Assembly: GCF_964204645.1 (NCBI RefSeq)
Contig: NC_134034.1
Location: 13,457,962 to 13,521,961 of the forward strand
Origin: Tubulanus polymorphus
Taxonomy: Eukaryota; Nemertea; Palaeonemertea; Tubulaniformes; Tubulanidae
Direction: 5' to 3'
Length of the DNA: 64,000 bases
Shown piece by piece: positions 36,263 through 48,800 of the stretch. The notes below the pieces were generated by a model. That model saw nothing but the letters and a program-made list of their open reading frames with translations, was not told where the DNA came from and searched no databases. The position numbers and the translations under genes are program-made. Numbering within the stretch: the stretch's first letter is position 1; the number at the start of each line of letters is the position of its first letter.

Positions 36263-37237
36263 AAACCGCGATTCTGTACGGTTCTGGCTAATTTCACAAC
36301 AATCGTAAGCATATTTTAAGATTGTTAAAAATTCACAGCATTGTACATGTATGTACGTACCTGGTCGACTTAACAACCCTCTCATTCATAATCACACACT
36401 AGACTGTAAGATGTTGTATTTGTTACACGCGTGTCAAGACGATGTATTTAATTATTATTTCAATCAGCGCGAGCTTTAGGACAGAATACGTGTTCATCGA
36501 TATCTATAAAGCATCAGGTGTGTTTTAGAGACGCGCGAAACAACTTTTTAATGAATTTCGATTTCTCTGTAAAATCGTATTCAGAGCTTCTTCCTTGCAA
36601 GTGTGTTCAAATATTCTTCTTTGCCTGTAAAATCAGTGGTACTTAAATAACAAATGATAAGCTTGTAGATCGAAAGTTCTGGTCATAAAATAACGGAAAG
36701 TCTGCCAATACCTCGTAAGGTATTGGTACGACCTTACTGGGTGGTGTTTCAACATTTTGAGGGATAGATAGTTGAGAATTGGGGAAATTGAAAGTCTTTC
36801 CAAAAAATCTTCATTAAATTCGTCGCCACTAAGGCGTTTTTCCCGGTTAAACTCGACAGGTCGACTACTACCTACCAGTACTATGCAGGGAATGATCAGC
36901 TTTAGATTGTTTATTATCATTTTGATTTACGATTATTATTATAGTGTTACATTTATGTTCACAAGGTTATAAAAAACGAATCATGGAAATTGATCGAAAT
37001 AAAAGAATTCTCATACATTTTGCAAACGATTTAGTTATATTTGTTTGTCTGTGGATTGATTTGGCTTTGTATCTATCTACCATGCAAACAACCCGTAGAT
37101 AAGCCTGCTGCAGTTACAATGCATTACACATATATAGACATTTGACCGTTTTCACCGTACTGCTTCCAATTATCATAATCCAGTCTTCACTTTGCCAGGG
37201 TGGGTTTGGGCTAAAGTTGGTATAGTTCATTGATAGC

Positions 37238-38095
37238 ATGGGCATCCCCAGGATTGTTATGCCCCCACGGTGGGGGCATACTGTATTCACTTCGTTGTCC
37301 GGCTGTCTGTCGGCAGTGGTTTCCGTGCCCTAGCAACTAAACCCTTTGACAGATTTTCTTCAAATTCAACAGTTGTGTTGTACTATATGAGGTTAGTAAC
37401 TGATCAGATTTTGGGTCCTGTAGGTCCAAGGTTTTAATTTAAATGAATTGAATTTAATTTCCGGGCTCTTACTCATAAATGGTTTAAGATAACTTACTGG
37501 AATTCTATGGATGGGTTATCCTAAAGACCGTGAGTAACTGATTAGATTTCGGGTCCTGTAGTTCTAAGGTCAAGGTCACCGGAAGCCGTTTTGTATTCTT
37601 CATTTCCTACCATCAGAAATAGGTCGACATACACTCGGGGTGTTTCCTACACTCAGGCGTTTCACCTGATGTGGGGGCATCAGTGGTCTTCAGCGATATT
37701 CTAGTTTTTGGAGGGTTCATTTTTAGGAATAAAGGGGGTCCACATTTCCTGCCATCAGAAATAGGTCGACATACACTCAGGGCGTTTCCTACACTCAGGT
37801 GTTTCACCTGATGTGGGGGCATCAGTGGTCTTCAGCGATATTCTAGTTTTTGGAGGGTTCATTTTTAGGAATAAAGGGGGTCTTGGGGTCCACCCCAGGA
37901 AATTTTTGAAAATTTCGTGCAAGCAGGCACGTTCTGGTGCAATCTGAAGCCGATAGGTAGACTGGTTCCTGTTTATAGGTAGACTGGTTACCGTTTACTT
38001 AGCATGTATCGATTTTATTTTGCTAATTTAAAATGCCATGTGCCGACATTTGAAAATTGGAAAAAGGGGAACCCCCCTAGGGACGCCCATGGATA
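37238..38095. mobile_element. Nested DNA elements: CATGGGCRTCC element interrupted by a TATGCCCCCAC element
   Basis: Outer ends CATGGGCATCCCCAGGA and GGGACGCCCATGG. At about 37258 a TATGCCCCCACGGTGGGGGC element begins; its end GTGGGGGCATCA occurs twice because a 142-bp stretch (37613 and 37755) is duplicated. The outer element continues to 38095. A solo outer element is at 50730-50985 and a decayed inner one at about 50140. Confidence 0.65.
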
Positions 38096-38831
38096 GGAAT
38101 GAAGAATGACATATTTGTAACAAAACCATCAATTTCCTCTGCCATTCATGCAGTAATCAACGAAGATAAGAGAAAACAATGGATAATTCGTAAAATAATG
38201 CAATGTCATAACGTCGACTATATTCATTTCAACATGGCTACAATGGACTACACTATCATATCATATTGAGTTTAATCGATTTCACTATTCATATTTCAGT
38301 TTATAAATCAATTTAGGAGTTAGGCTACACCAAGCCTCTATACTTTCATGAGCCTGATGTCATCGCAAGAAAACTGCCGCGTCGTAAATTCCTGCCTGAT
38401 TAGCTCCAGTGCCCCAACCGCAATAGAAACATGGGGTACCAATCGGTTTGCCTATTGTATAATCGCTGAGGCAAATACACGGATTGTTCGTGCTAAAAAT
38501 GAGACCTTATTCCTTTCTGATTGGCTGATAATGACCGTCGTGGCTAAAAGAGTACCATAACTACAAACTAGAATCATGCAGGGTTTTCTGCTGTGTACGA
38601 GACTCGCATAGACATCGGGTTCGAATCCCTGCCGACGGAAGGTGGCCTACTCTGTGAAATCAGGTTAAAATGGAGGTATTTAGATTAGGATATTATGCGA
38701 TTTACTCAGATCACGGGCAAAACTGAGGAAACTAAGACTAAAACTACGATTGAATCTATTTAGGATGAAATATCTTTTTTCAGAATGGATTTATATTTCG
38801 ACGCACGAACTTCGGTCTATACTTCGGTCGG

Positions 38832-41800
38832 TCAAGGGGACAGACGCTCGAATAGCCAGCCGTTTTCGCCCACGTGGGTCAAGGTCGAATCGATGATCTC
38901 GCCGTCTGCTCGACGACGGAACACGATGCGGTCGTGCAGACGGTTCGTTTGTCCCTGCCAGAATTCGATCACAGTCGGTTTGACGATGAACCCGCCCCTG
39001 TAAATAGAAACAAATTATTTTAACTTTTTTGCTGCATCAGTCCACCTCAGTTTATCGTTATAACTCTTCGTACACACACCAGACAACTTCTTGTCTCTTT
39101 GAGATTGCATATTTTGGGAATTAGAATAGATTATATACTCAACTTACCAATAGTCGGGTTTAGGCACAACTTTATCCTTGTACTCTTTGGTTAGTTCATC
39201 ATTTTTTTTCTGAAGCACCTACAAGAAAAAAACATCAAATTCACAGAGCCATCGGTTAATCAACGTGAGTTAAGTCCAAACATATCATTATCCCGATGGA
39301 AATTAAATTCTCATAGATGCCTACGATTTAAGACCAATCTAAATTAAACCATCTTTACTCAATTGAAAATCTAACAACTAAAGACAAATTGTTAAGTCTT
39401 AAGACTGCTTTTGGACCTAAGGCACAACTACACAACCGGGCCCTGATTGGTTTCAGTGAAGGAAAGATGGCTGCCTCCATAAAATCCCCTTAAATTCACT
39501 AGCCATGGTAAGTAATTTGATGATGACCGGGGATTTATAAGCCATCTTTTCAGGAAAGGTCTAAAGATCAATTCAGTAGTTATGAAGTAAGCGTCCGTAT
39601 TTTCAGTCGGGTTTTTAACCTACCTCTCTATTGGGTATAACCGTACTCTGATGGCTCACTGCGGCTCCTATTTGACTAGACTGTGGACGACTGTGGAAAT
39701 ATTCACTGGATTCCGCCTCTGATAGTTTTTCCACTTCACCTTCGATTCTCACCTGCCGAATAAAATCTGATTCATTTTGAAATTTGATCCACGGAATTTT
39801 GATCCTCAAGTCTAGGAACTATTCGTTAATAAAATAAGAGGGCAGCTAAGCATTTTGTGAGACTGTTCCTGGCAATCATGGGGGCAGCCAAGCATTTCCA
39901 GGAACTGTTCCTGGCAACCAGGGGCAAGAACATTTGCGGGAACTGTACCTAAGAATCAAGAAGCAACGAAGAATTTAATGGAACTGTTCCTGGTAGGTAT
40001 TTATAGATAGCAAAGCCTCTTCAGATATTATATGGAGGTGGTTGGCGGCTCTGAGGAGGAAAAAGCAAAGCCTTGAATCATTCATACCTACCGATCGACT
40101 CATTGGGTCCCAATAAAAACAAAGCGAAGCAAAGGGATTCGATAACTGCAAAATCAATAAACAGACAAATTAATTATTATCGAAATCAATTAAATTATGC
40201 CTGATGATGGCTAATAGGTTTTAGCAAAACTTCATAAAGACTAGGTAGTCTTCATGAATTTTTGTTTAAGCCAAAACATTGCCCAAATATATATTAACAT
40301 TCGAGAATTGTCCTTTTGGCTGAAATCATTGTGGGATATCTCATCTCGATTGAGGTGAATTTTCAGTTACGATCGTGAGTTCGCGTTCGATTACTCAACA
40401 GCCCTGTTGTTACCTGACGACACCACGATTCACTGGGATCATTTACCGACCAGTAAAACGACAAACACGCTAACGGATTTTCATCCTTCAAAAAATCGTG
40501 TAAATAACAATTCATATATATCAACCGTCGTTACAAATATTTGACGTCAAAATGCTTATAATCTGAGCTAAGATTGGTCTGATACCATATTGGTTGTATA
40601 ACCGATCTAACAACTTAAGACCAATTTAAGCTCATTTTTGTGCTATAGCCAATCTAACAACTTAAGACCAGTCTAAACTCATTTTGGTTCTATAACCAAT
40701 CTGACAACTTAAGACCAGTCTTAGCTCATTTTGGTTCTATAACCAATCTAACAACTTAAGACCAGTCTAAACTCATTTTGGTTCTATATCCAACGTAACA
40801 ACTTAAAACCAGTCTAAGCTCATTTTGGTTCTATAACCAATATAACAACTTAAGATCAGTCTAAACTCATTTTGGTTCTATATCCAACCTAACAACTTAA
40901 AACCAGTCTAAGCTCATTTTGGTTCTTACCAATTTCACAACTTAAAACCAGTGTAAGCCATTTTGGTTCTAAAACCAATCTTATAACCTAAGACCAGTCC
41001 CTGCCCGTGTTGGTTCTAAGACCAGCATGCAGCTCAGTTTTGTTTTAGACCATCTATATAGTCACAACTGGTTCCACGAAAATGCAACTTTTAAAATCTC
41101 TACTTGTTTGAAAATGAAATAGACCCGACAACGTTCGTATCAACGTATCCCCCCCCATAGTTTCAGGATTTACTCACCAGTTCTTGAGCTTTACGACTGC
41201 CGTAATTCGTATAGAATTTAAAACCGTTGTCGTCGAATCCCTTGAGAAGCACCATTCGAGCAGACGGCTTCCCATCTCTGTGAAAATAGACACATAAAAC
41301 ATCAGATTGATTGATTGATATTTGATTTACATAGAACATATACAATGATACAGAGAAAAGAATTATCAAATACAAAATGAGAATACCAATTTAATACATT
41401 AAGTAGGAGATGATTCTATGAATGACTGACCCAAAGCCTCAAGGCTGTATCACGAAAGCGAGGGCCATCCCTTTACGAAAGGAATTAATATCATCAGACT
41501 TCGGAGAGAAGGCCCGGGGCTGGCGGGCCAAGTGGCGACAAGACTATTGGGATCTAATTCCCAGAATGAAATCGTACCCCATTGTGAGATTAGGTAGTCC
41601 AAGGACAATACGGCATATCGACAAATTCAAGTTCTTGAATTACTCGTTTGATGGCACTAGTCAGAACTAAGCCTAGTCAAAGGTTAGTATCGGACTACAG
41701 TACTGAGCTCATCTTGATTTAAGTCTAATACAGAGCCGTTGATCTATGAGTAACAGTAAGATCATCTGGCATTCTGACTAATCTTGATTGTAAAGGCGAT

Positions 41801-42948
41801 CTAACGGTTTAAGACCAAAGTATAACATCCTTTTGGTTCTATAACCAAATCGAAGCACATTTCATTTCTATAGCCAATCTAACAGCATAAGACCAGTTTA
41901 AGCACATTTCATTTCTATAGCCAATCTGACAACTTAAGATCAGTTAAGCTTATTTCAATTCTATAGCCAATCTAACAATTCAAAATGGGTCTCAAAATTT
42001 AAGACCATCGCCTAAAGTGAAACCAGGGGCCGGTTCCATAGTCGCAACTTAAATCCAAAATTGGTCTTAAATCTTAAGACTGGTCTTAAGCTGTTAGATT
42101 AGCTATAGAACTAAGATAGTCTTAGACTTGTCTTAAGTCTAAGCCATGACTATGCAACCGGCCCCAGGGCCTGAAACACTGAAATTTCACATACGTACTT
42201 GGAAGCAGTAGCTAATGTCATCGCGTTACTCTCTAGTATTTTATCACATGAGCACGCCTCTTCAAACCATGCAGTAAACTGTTTTATCGGGTCACGAGAT
42301 ACTAAATCGTTGATGTCGAATTTCTCTTCTTTGTTGTGATACGGCTTTCGCATTCCTGTCGCGTAGAATTATATAAATAATGCATTCCGTTAAGCCTGTT
42401 GTATGGTTAAAGTTGGGTAAAAGTGCAGATCCACACCTCACGTGATTGACGCAATCTGCTGCATGACAGAATCCAGGCTAAAATCTTTCTAGTGAAGATA
42501 TCTTAAATTAACCAGTGGCAATGTAGGTCTACTGAATTACTGAATTTTGAATCTGAAACATTGATATTTAATGTAATTGATTGAACCGTTTACGCGGAGA
42601 GGTGTGGATCTGCACTTTTACCTATAGTTTTTACCTAAAAGTTAAGACCCATCTGAATCAGAAACACCAACCCCTGGGAAATTTAGAGTTACATAACATG
42701 TAAAAAGGAATACCCTATTGTAAAGCAGCAAAGCAACCGGGTAATGGCATGCAATCTAAGGGCCACAGGGGGTCTACAGGTTACTGACACAAATGTTATT
42801 ATCCACTAATTTAATATGGTACCTTACTATTTCTTAACTTACCAGCGACATTGAGCGACATGTTTTCGATTGTGGAAAATCCCCGGCGATAAAAACTACG
42901 AATGACCCAGTTACTCGTAGTAGTCGTTATCTTTCGTAAAAATGTCAT
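38832..42948 (-). CDS. PNPO: Pyridoxine/pyridoxamine 5'-phosphate oxidase, complete, with two alternative versions of exon 4
   Basis: FMN enzyme that oxidises pyridoxine or pyridoxamine 5'-phosphate to pyridoxal 5'-phosphate, giving H2O2. Exons in transcript order: 42948-42843, 42355-42199, 41277-41178, then 40485-40414 (4a) or 40145-40092 (4b), then 39752-39624, 39218-39148, 38997-38832. Phases agree throughout. The 4b form is 260 residues and numbers exactly like the 261-residue human enzyme: KPSARM with Arg95, Lys100, SRK at 115-117, [11 protein letters not shown] with Trp219, Arg225 and Arg229, ending ERLSP. The 4a form is 266 residues. ATG 42948 was chosen because it gives a basic, hydroxylated N-terminus like human PNPO; a second in-frame ATG lies at residue 30 and a third at 37. 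Transcription runs away from the glutamate receptor-like gene. Confidence 0.95.
39310..39446. mobile_element. Diverged MITE of the GGCCGGTTCCATAG family in a PNPO intron
   Basis: Right end CTACACAACCGGGCCCTG; module GTCTTAAGACTGCTTTTGGA. Confidence 0.6.
39835..40000. repeat. Degenerate tandem repeat in the PNPO intron next to exon 4b
   Basis: Three to four units of about 50 bp with GGAACTGTTCCTGGCAA. Confidence 0.65.
40092..40145 (-). CDS. PNPO: PNPO alternative exon 4b (18 codons)
   Basis: Encodes [18 protein letters not shown], phase 0 at both ends, acceptor TTGCAG and donor GTAGGT. It has the canonical length against human PNPO, but its last residue is Ser where human PNPO has the FMN-contacting Gln139. 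Using 4a and 4b together would stay in frame but duplicate a core strand, so one or the other is expected in a mature mRNA. Confidence 0.85.
40414..40485 (-). CDS. PNPO: PNPO alternative exon 4a (24 codons)
   Basis: Encodes [12 protein letters not shown] followed by a longer loop and ends WCRQ, phase 0 at both ends, donor GTAACA. The acceptor is GAAG, weaker than the CAG of 4b. It keeps the Gln that contacts FMN (human Gln139), but its loop is six residues longer than in human PNPO. It sits 268 bp upstream, in transcript order, of exon 4b. Confidence 0.8.
40556..41075. repeat. 47-bp tandem repeat between PNPO exons 3 and 4a
   Basis: About ten units of TCTAACAACTTAAGACCAGT and AAGCTCATTTTGGTTCTATA, the internal module of the MITE family, amplified in tandem. 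Confidence 0.9.
41700..42020. repeat. Diverged 47-bp module array in PNPO intron 2
   Basis: Four to five modules (CTATAGCCAATCTAACA, AAGACCAGTTTAAGC), ending against the intact MITE at 42026. Confidence 0.7.
42026..42165. mobile_element. Intact MITE (GGGGCCGGTTCCATAG) in PNPO intron 2
   Basis: Ends GGGGCCGGTTCCATAGTC and GACTATGCAACCGGCCCC; it lies 33 bp from the exon 2 donor and is nearly identical inside to 20153-20296. Confidence 0.88.
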
Positions 42949-44349
42949 GTACGTCCTTCACTCCCTACTGAGATAAGCCTGCCTCAATAAAGTGAAAGTA
43001 ATCACTTGATTTGTTTTGAATTTGTATCTCCGGCCTCGAAAGGAGGTGGGCTCCGAAAAATTTAGATTAATTTTACATTCAATTCAATTCGAATTTACTA
43101 TATTACGCCTTACGTGAATGGGGTAGTAGCGGCAACGCTAATGTGGCAAGCGTGGATTGTTTTCCGAGTTGTAAAGTACACCCGCGGTCCCGCAGTGTAT
43201 GATCTCTAGTGAGAGTTCTAAAGAAATGCAATTTGAGGAGTCAATTAAAAACTGGCGGTCGCCCGTATCCAAAGTAAGCCTCACAGCGCCTTCGATTTAA
43301 CCAGAAATAACGTTCGAATATTGAGAAAGCGAATTTTCATGGGATATTTGGCCCATTAGCAACTGAATTAACAAATTATTTATGATAAATTAAATTTGAC
43401 TTTCAAGGATAAGGAATTTAGTTGCGATTAAATAGTTTACTCAATATGATAAATTCGTTGCAAATATTCAAGCATTAAGTTAATTTGGAGAACACCGTCG
43501 CGCCGAAATAATGAGTAGAATTCATTTGCTTTATTCGTATAGGATTCGCCATGGGAGCTTTTGTGATGTTCATTCTGCAGGTGTCGGAATTCTCAGGCTC
43601 TGATCACTTCATGTCTCGATTCAAGCGTCTTGCCTTTCTCACAAAAATAACAGATGTATTATACAATTTCCGAATTTCTCAAAATTTCAAAATCTTTTTG
43701 TATCAAATCAGGTTTTAGAAATGTTGTGAGTACAGGGCTAAACGTGAGTTATTTATTGTTAGATTATCTGATATTCTATTTCATAATTCAAATTATTTTT
43801 TCTTTTCAGTGTTACTATCCTTTTGATGTTATTCGATATGGAATAAAAACGATTGTTTTCTCTCGCAAAAAAGAATGAGTCCTTTTTTACCGAATATTAC
43901 CTGAGGATTTCACTACAGAATTGCGTTGATCGAATCAACACAATTGACTAGATTGACCAGATTTATAGTGTTACCTAACACTGCACTTAGATTCATCAGG
44001 TTCGAATCCACACAGAGGGAGTATTACTACCCTCCCTACGTTCGTCCACCAGGAAGTTTAAAGTTTTTGTTACATTTTACATCATAAAAATGTACAGAGT
44101 AATTTCTCTAGCCGTATATTTCATATGATCAAATGCGTCACTTGTATTGTCCACGGTCAGGTCTCTTTAAAAATGTGATGAAGGATCCCGGTTTTTTTTT
44201 TCTTGAGAAGGTGCACAATCAAAAACCGGTTTTCATTATAACACCTGGGAATAGTGTATTGCCTGTTAAACCAGCTGTCTGCCTCTAGTACACAACATAA
44301 AAATGTAAAAATAAATTTCCACAAAGCGTTGCTGTTAGTATTTTTTCTC
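42949..44349. promoter_or_regulatory. Divergent intergenic region between PNPO and the glutamate receptor-like gene
   Basis: About 1.4 kb from the PNPO ATG to the candidate leader exon of the receptor gene; it must hold the PNPO promoter. A decayed unit of the GTGGCAAGCGTGGAT minisatellite is at 43140. No TATA box or other defined site was identified. Confidence 0.35.
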
Positions 44350-44440
44350 TCATTCGTTCGGGACCATCGAATACACGGATATTCGTATCGACGGATGAGA
44401 AGGTGGTGAAAGCTGCACAGACGATCCGTGGTTCGCTAAG
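44350..44440 (+). other. Candidate 5'-untranslated first exon of the glutamate receptor-like gene
   Basis: A GC-richer stretch ends in CTAAG followed by the donor GTAAGTAC at 44441. The coding exon downstream is preceded by a clear acceptor (TTTCGACAG, ending at 45790) only 11 bp before its ATG, so a spliced leader exon is needed and this donor fits. The 5' end is not defined. Confidence 0.4.
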
Positions 44441-45801
44441 GTAAGTACATAATCCTTGAGGTTTTGGATTAAACGTTTTATGTTTGTTTCAATCAGTGAC
44501 TCTGTACATATCTACATAATTCAAGTGCAAAATGTTGAAACGATCGATTCGTCACTCATTGGATGACTCGGTTTCTGTGATCTTTATGCATCAGCGATTT
44601 TCCATGAACGCTTAATAGTAATTTCACCATCCAATGGCATCGTAACTGATTAAATGAAATAATTTTGTTAATGAGTTCGAACTAATCAAACCTGAGTGAG
44701 ATTATTTACGCAGCAACCTGCTGCTGTATATCAGTCGTTTGTATAGGATTTTTCAATTTTTCAAAATCAATTTTGTAAACGATTTATCCATCGAATTCTC
44801 CTCCCTCCTTCCTCTCGTACCTTCCCCTCTATCACACCTCCCTCTCTCGATTCACCAACAACCTCAGTATCTGATGTTGTTTAATTGTATCTTGTAGATT
44901 GTTATGAGTAGGATTGCCGAATGACGTAGTTCACTGTAGATACAGCCGCTTCAAGCTGTAGCGGGTGAATCTCACGTCCTCTGTGCTGTTTTATTAACCG
45001 ATTAACTATGTGAATAATTGAAGTCTATTGAATGAATGCCTTATGCCCTGGTTTTTTTAACAAAGCTTCGCTATAACTGTCAATCTGTTGTCTGCGCTGG
45101 TCGATGTAGGTCCCTGCGCTATATAGTGTATATAGGCTCTTATAGTTCAAGGTACTGTTTTTCATATATGGTACATACAACAACGTATAAAGATGTATGC
45201 ACTGCACTAGGTTTTTTTTCTGAATGAAGATATGCTCTAATGTTAAGCAAAGGCGTGTCCGTTTAGAAGAACAGTCGTAGTTTAGTAGATTCACTTGATA
45301 TCAAATCGACTCAAATCACTGTCTTAATTTCAGCTTCAGATGACTTACTGATATCGCATCTCAGAGCGCCTGATTTTCAACAGGTTTACGATCCACTTTT
45401 CTAAAAATCCTGGATCTGTCCCCGTAGACCTACATATAGAATAAATCAATCTGAAAAATGTGAACGGCAACCCGCGGTGGTGGAATTTTTTTTGGGAATT
45501 TTTTCCCGTAGTGGATTTATCGCTATAATGCGTCGCCGTTTGATTAGAGCAAGTGGCTCGCTAATTCAGTCTCGCGGCCCACCGGGAACTATACACGATA
45601 AAAACCATTCCATTAGTTGATTGTAGAAACCACAAAAACAACTAATAACACTTAATACTTGTATCTATCGTCTGGTCTTTAGGGACGTAATCGTACTCAT
45701 TGCCATGGATAATATTAGCACAATTAAGCTGAAATTATAAATGATCGTGTATACATGTATAAAATGCATTAAGTCCAGTTCTTTCGACAGGAGAAGATGC
45801 C

Positions 45802-48800
45802 ATGGAAACCCTACGTTACTCAGTATTGTGGCTAGTTCTGTTTAGTTGGAGTTTTCTGATGACGGCCACCTCGGCGAAGACGATGCGAGTCGGTAGGTTT
45901 TTTTTACATATTTCGCAATTCGATTTTTTTTCGATGTGATTCTCAGACGTCGAATTGCTTCTATCGCCTGAATATGCAGTGAATTTGCCCTAGGGTCGTG
46001 TAGGGCTAAACAATTTCAGAACGATTTTCTATCGATTTCATAGAGATAGGAAGCTTATTCGAAAACCAGTCTTGTGTTAAATGTTTTGAATGTTTTAGTG
46101 TTAATACGTATGGATTGGCTTCTATGAAAAAATATCTCTATTCAACCAACAAATCAATTTTTAAATGCCTCGATTAAATGCAATTTTAAATCAATTTATC
46201 GAAAACACCTGATGTTGTTTGTTTTTGACGCCTTTACAATTTATTACATTGATTCCGGTAAATACTTTATAGTGTTATTTAAGGGTTTCTGTGTGAATCG
46301 ATTTTTATACGTCATCAATATTTGGGTATCAATATAGCAATAAGAGTATTGTAAATAATGGCTTTAGTTATGTAAATTGAACTCGTGTTTTCTAATGAAT
46401 TTCAATTTCTTTATGATATTGAAATTGCAATCGTGATATTGTGCTGTCGCTTGTGCACTACGTCATCAGTATTTGTAATTAGAAATGATACTCACTTGTC
46501 AACATTGGCATTGATTTTGTAATTAAATATGTTTCATGACTCATATATTCTACTCAATGAACTATCACGTCATCAAATGCATTTTTCCAATAAACTTTTA
46601 TTTTACAGTTTGTATCGTTACTGATGATTTTGAGAAATTGCAAGAAAGAGTGGAATATTTTTCGACCGCCATCGCGCGAGTTCAAAGTCGAAATAATTCC
46701 CCCAAACCGTCTATCAATTTTACCTTCGTCGATGTCCGGTCAGAAATCAGGACCGGATTCGGTCTCAACGATAAACGTGAGTTCCATGTTTGTATTTTAT
46801 GAAAATCAAAACCTAGACGACCCACAGTACTGTGACGAGGGACGTTTTCACGACGAGGGAAAGATAATTTTGTCTATAGATATTCACAAAAGAGAAAAAA
46901 TGAAGACATTTTAAAAAACGTAGAAATGTCATTCAAAATCACGTATAAACAAGAGATTTTTGATATATCAAAGTTTCTAAATGTGTCCAGAATTTGGATT
47001 TTTTTTGCGAAGTTCAGCGGGTAAGATACTATTAAAAAGAAAGTCTAATTCATCCCCTTAAATATTGTATATTGAACACATTCTTTCCTTTTTGCCCAAA
47101 TGATTGTTAGAAAATGTTTGTACAGGTAAACGGGTAGACCTAATTCTAAACTGAAAAACTAGTGTCCCGTGCCACCCGATTTATTGGCATTGTTTGCGAC
47201 ATCTATAGCTGCGAAAAGGAACTACGTATTTTCAATAAAATCAGATTTGAAAATTTTCAGTAAAAACAGTACTGCAAGCAAAATATGACGTCACGATCGG
47301 ACCACCGGTAGATTATTTTCAAAGATACTTAGAAACAGGAGAATATTTCGTCGTCGGCGCCGGTCTTCAAGCTAAAGCTTGTCCGTCTAATAGTAAAGTG
47401 CACAACGTTCTGCCGACTTTGTATCAAGCGATGAGTCTGGTTTTTAGTTTCATTAAAACTTCAGAAGACACTCACTGCCGTCGTTTCATGATCATCACAC
47501 AGAATACAGGTACGTATCGACGAACAGTAGGCTATATTCATCACCATATTGTACCGGCGATATTCAACATTTAACCACACCAGTGTAAACGAACACTTTG
47601 ATGATTCAACCAAAACATTTGAAAACATCGAAAAATCATTATCAAGGAAACTATGCTCATATATATGATAATGATAATGATTCTTAGTTGAAAACCAAAA
47701 AATTCGGGATTTTTTTTTATAAACATTAACAGTTCGATGTTTAAATCTTTCGGTTTTTCTATTGTGTTTTTATTCACGACAAATTGCGAAATTCTACCTC
47801 TCACCCTTCATCAGATATCGCTTAATTCTTCTACGTCTTACCTCGGAATTACTCGGAGTAATATTAGACTTCACCTTTCAGTTTTATTACTCCAAGTTCT
47901 TACTCTGTTATCCCTATACTCTCTACTATTTAGTTATATACGTAATGTCTAACCTTTCACTGTTCAGATTTATGTCAAAGGTACCCCTTGTTGTTTTATT
48001 ACTAGTTATGTTTAGTTTGCGAGGCATAGCTTCCTGCTAATATATATTATGAGTTTATCATAGTTTACGAGTATTTCCTACATCTTTCTGTTTCTGGTTA
48101 TTCCAGCTGATGTTGGCTGTTTAGTTAAGCCTCAGACACACTGGGCGCCCAGTGTGTCCGGGCCTTTAACAACAATCGAAACGTTCTATGATTTCATTTT
48201 GATAACCGCTTTAAATCAAAATCGTCTACGAAGTTTAATGATTTGAACTAGAGGTTTTAGAAATGGTCTTGACGCGTAGGCCCGGGCAAACTACATACTG
48301 TCTACGTCATTATCGTATCATTATAAAACCCGAATGCGATTGGTTGTTTCTCTTTTTCAGGTGAACTCGATGATTTTCTTCGCGTGTTCGAGTCGTACAA
48401 AAAGCGGTTTAGCGGGAAACCCTGTTTCAGACATTACCCGTTCGTGATGGATTGGTCGAACTACCGCTATAATCCGAGTCACCAAACGTATAAACAAATG
48501 GAGGCTTCACGAGCTCTTGGTATATCGCACATTATTGTATTCTCGAGAATGCCGAACGCGTACCACCCGTTCGAGACGGTAAGTATAAGGAGATCTCTAA
48601 AATTAGGGATTTCATGGACAGCATGAAGTATACACGTGGTTATGAAGGCTATTTTTGATTTTTTTTCAGGCAACTAATTTTGATATGAATACTTATCTTT
48701 ATCGCTGGCTTCATCTAACATATGTGAGTATTCCTTTTTCGTTACACAGTAGCGACGTTTAGATTCATTTCTATGGTACATTTTCAGTAACTAAGAAAGT

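Larger units (their letters stand above)
30678..38831. other. Gene-free region between the convergent ERG and PNPO genes
   Basis: Starts with the ERG 3' UTR, whose end was not located. The named repeats account for about one third. 33651-34150 and 34630-34900 are AT-rich or pyrimidine-rich simple sequence. 36266-37230 shows nothing. Confidence 0.5.
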
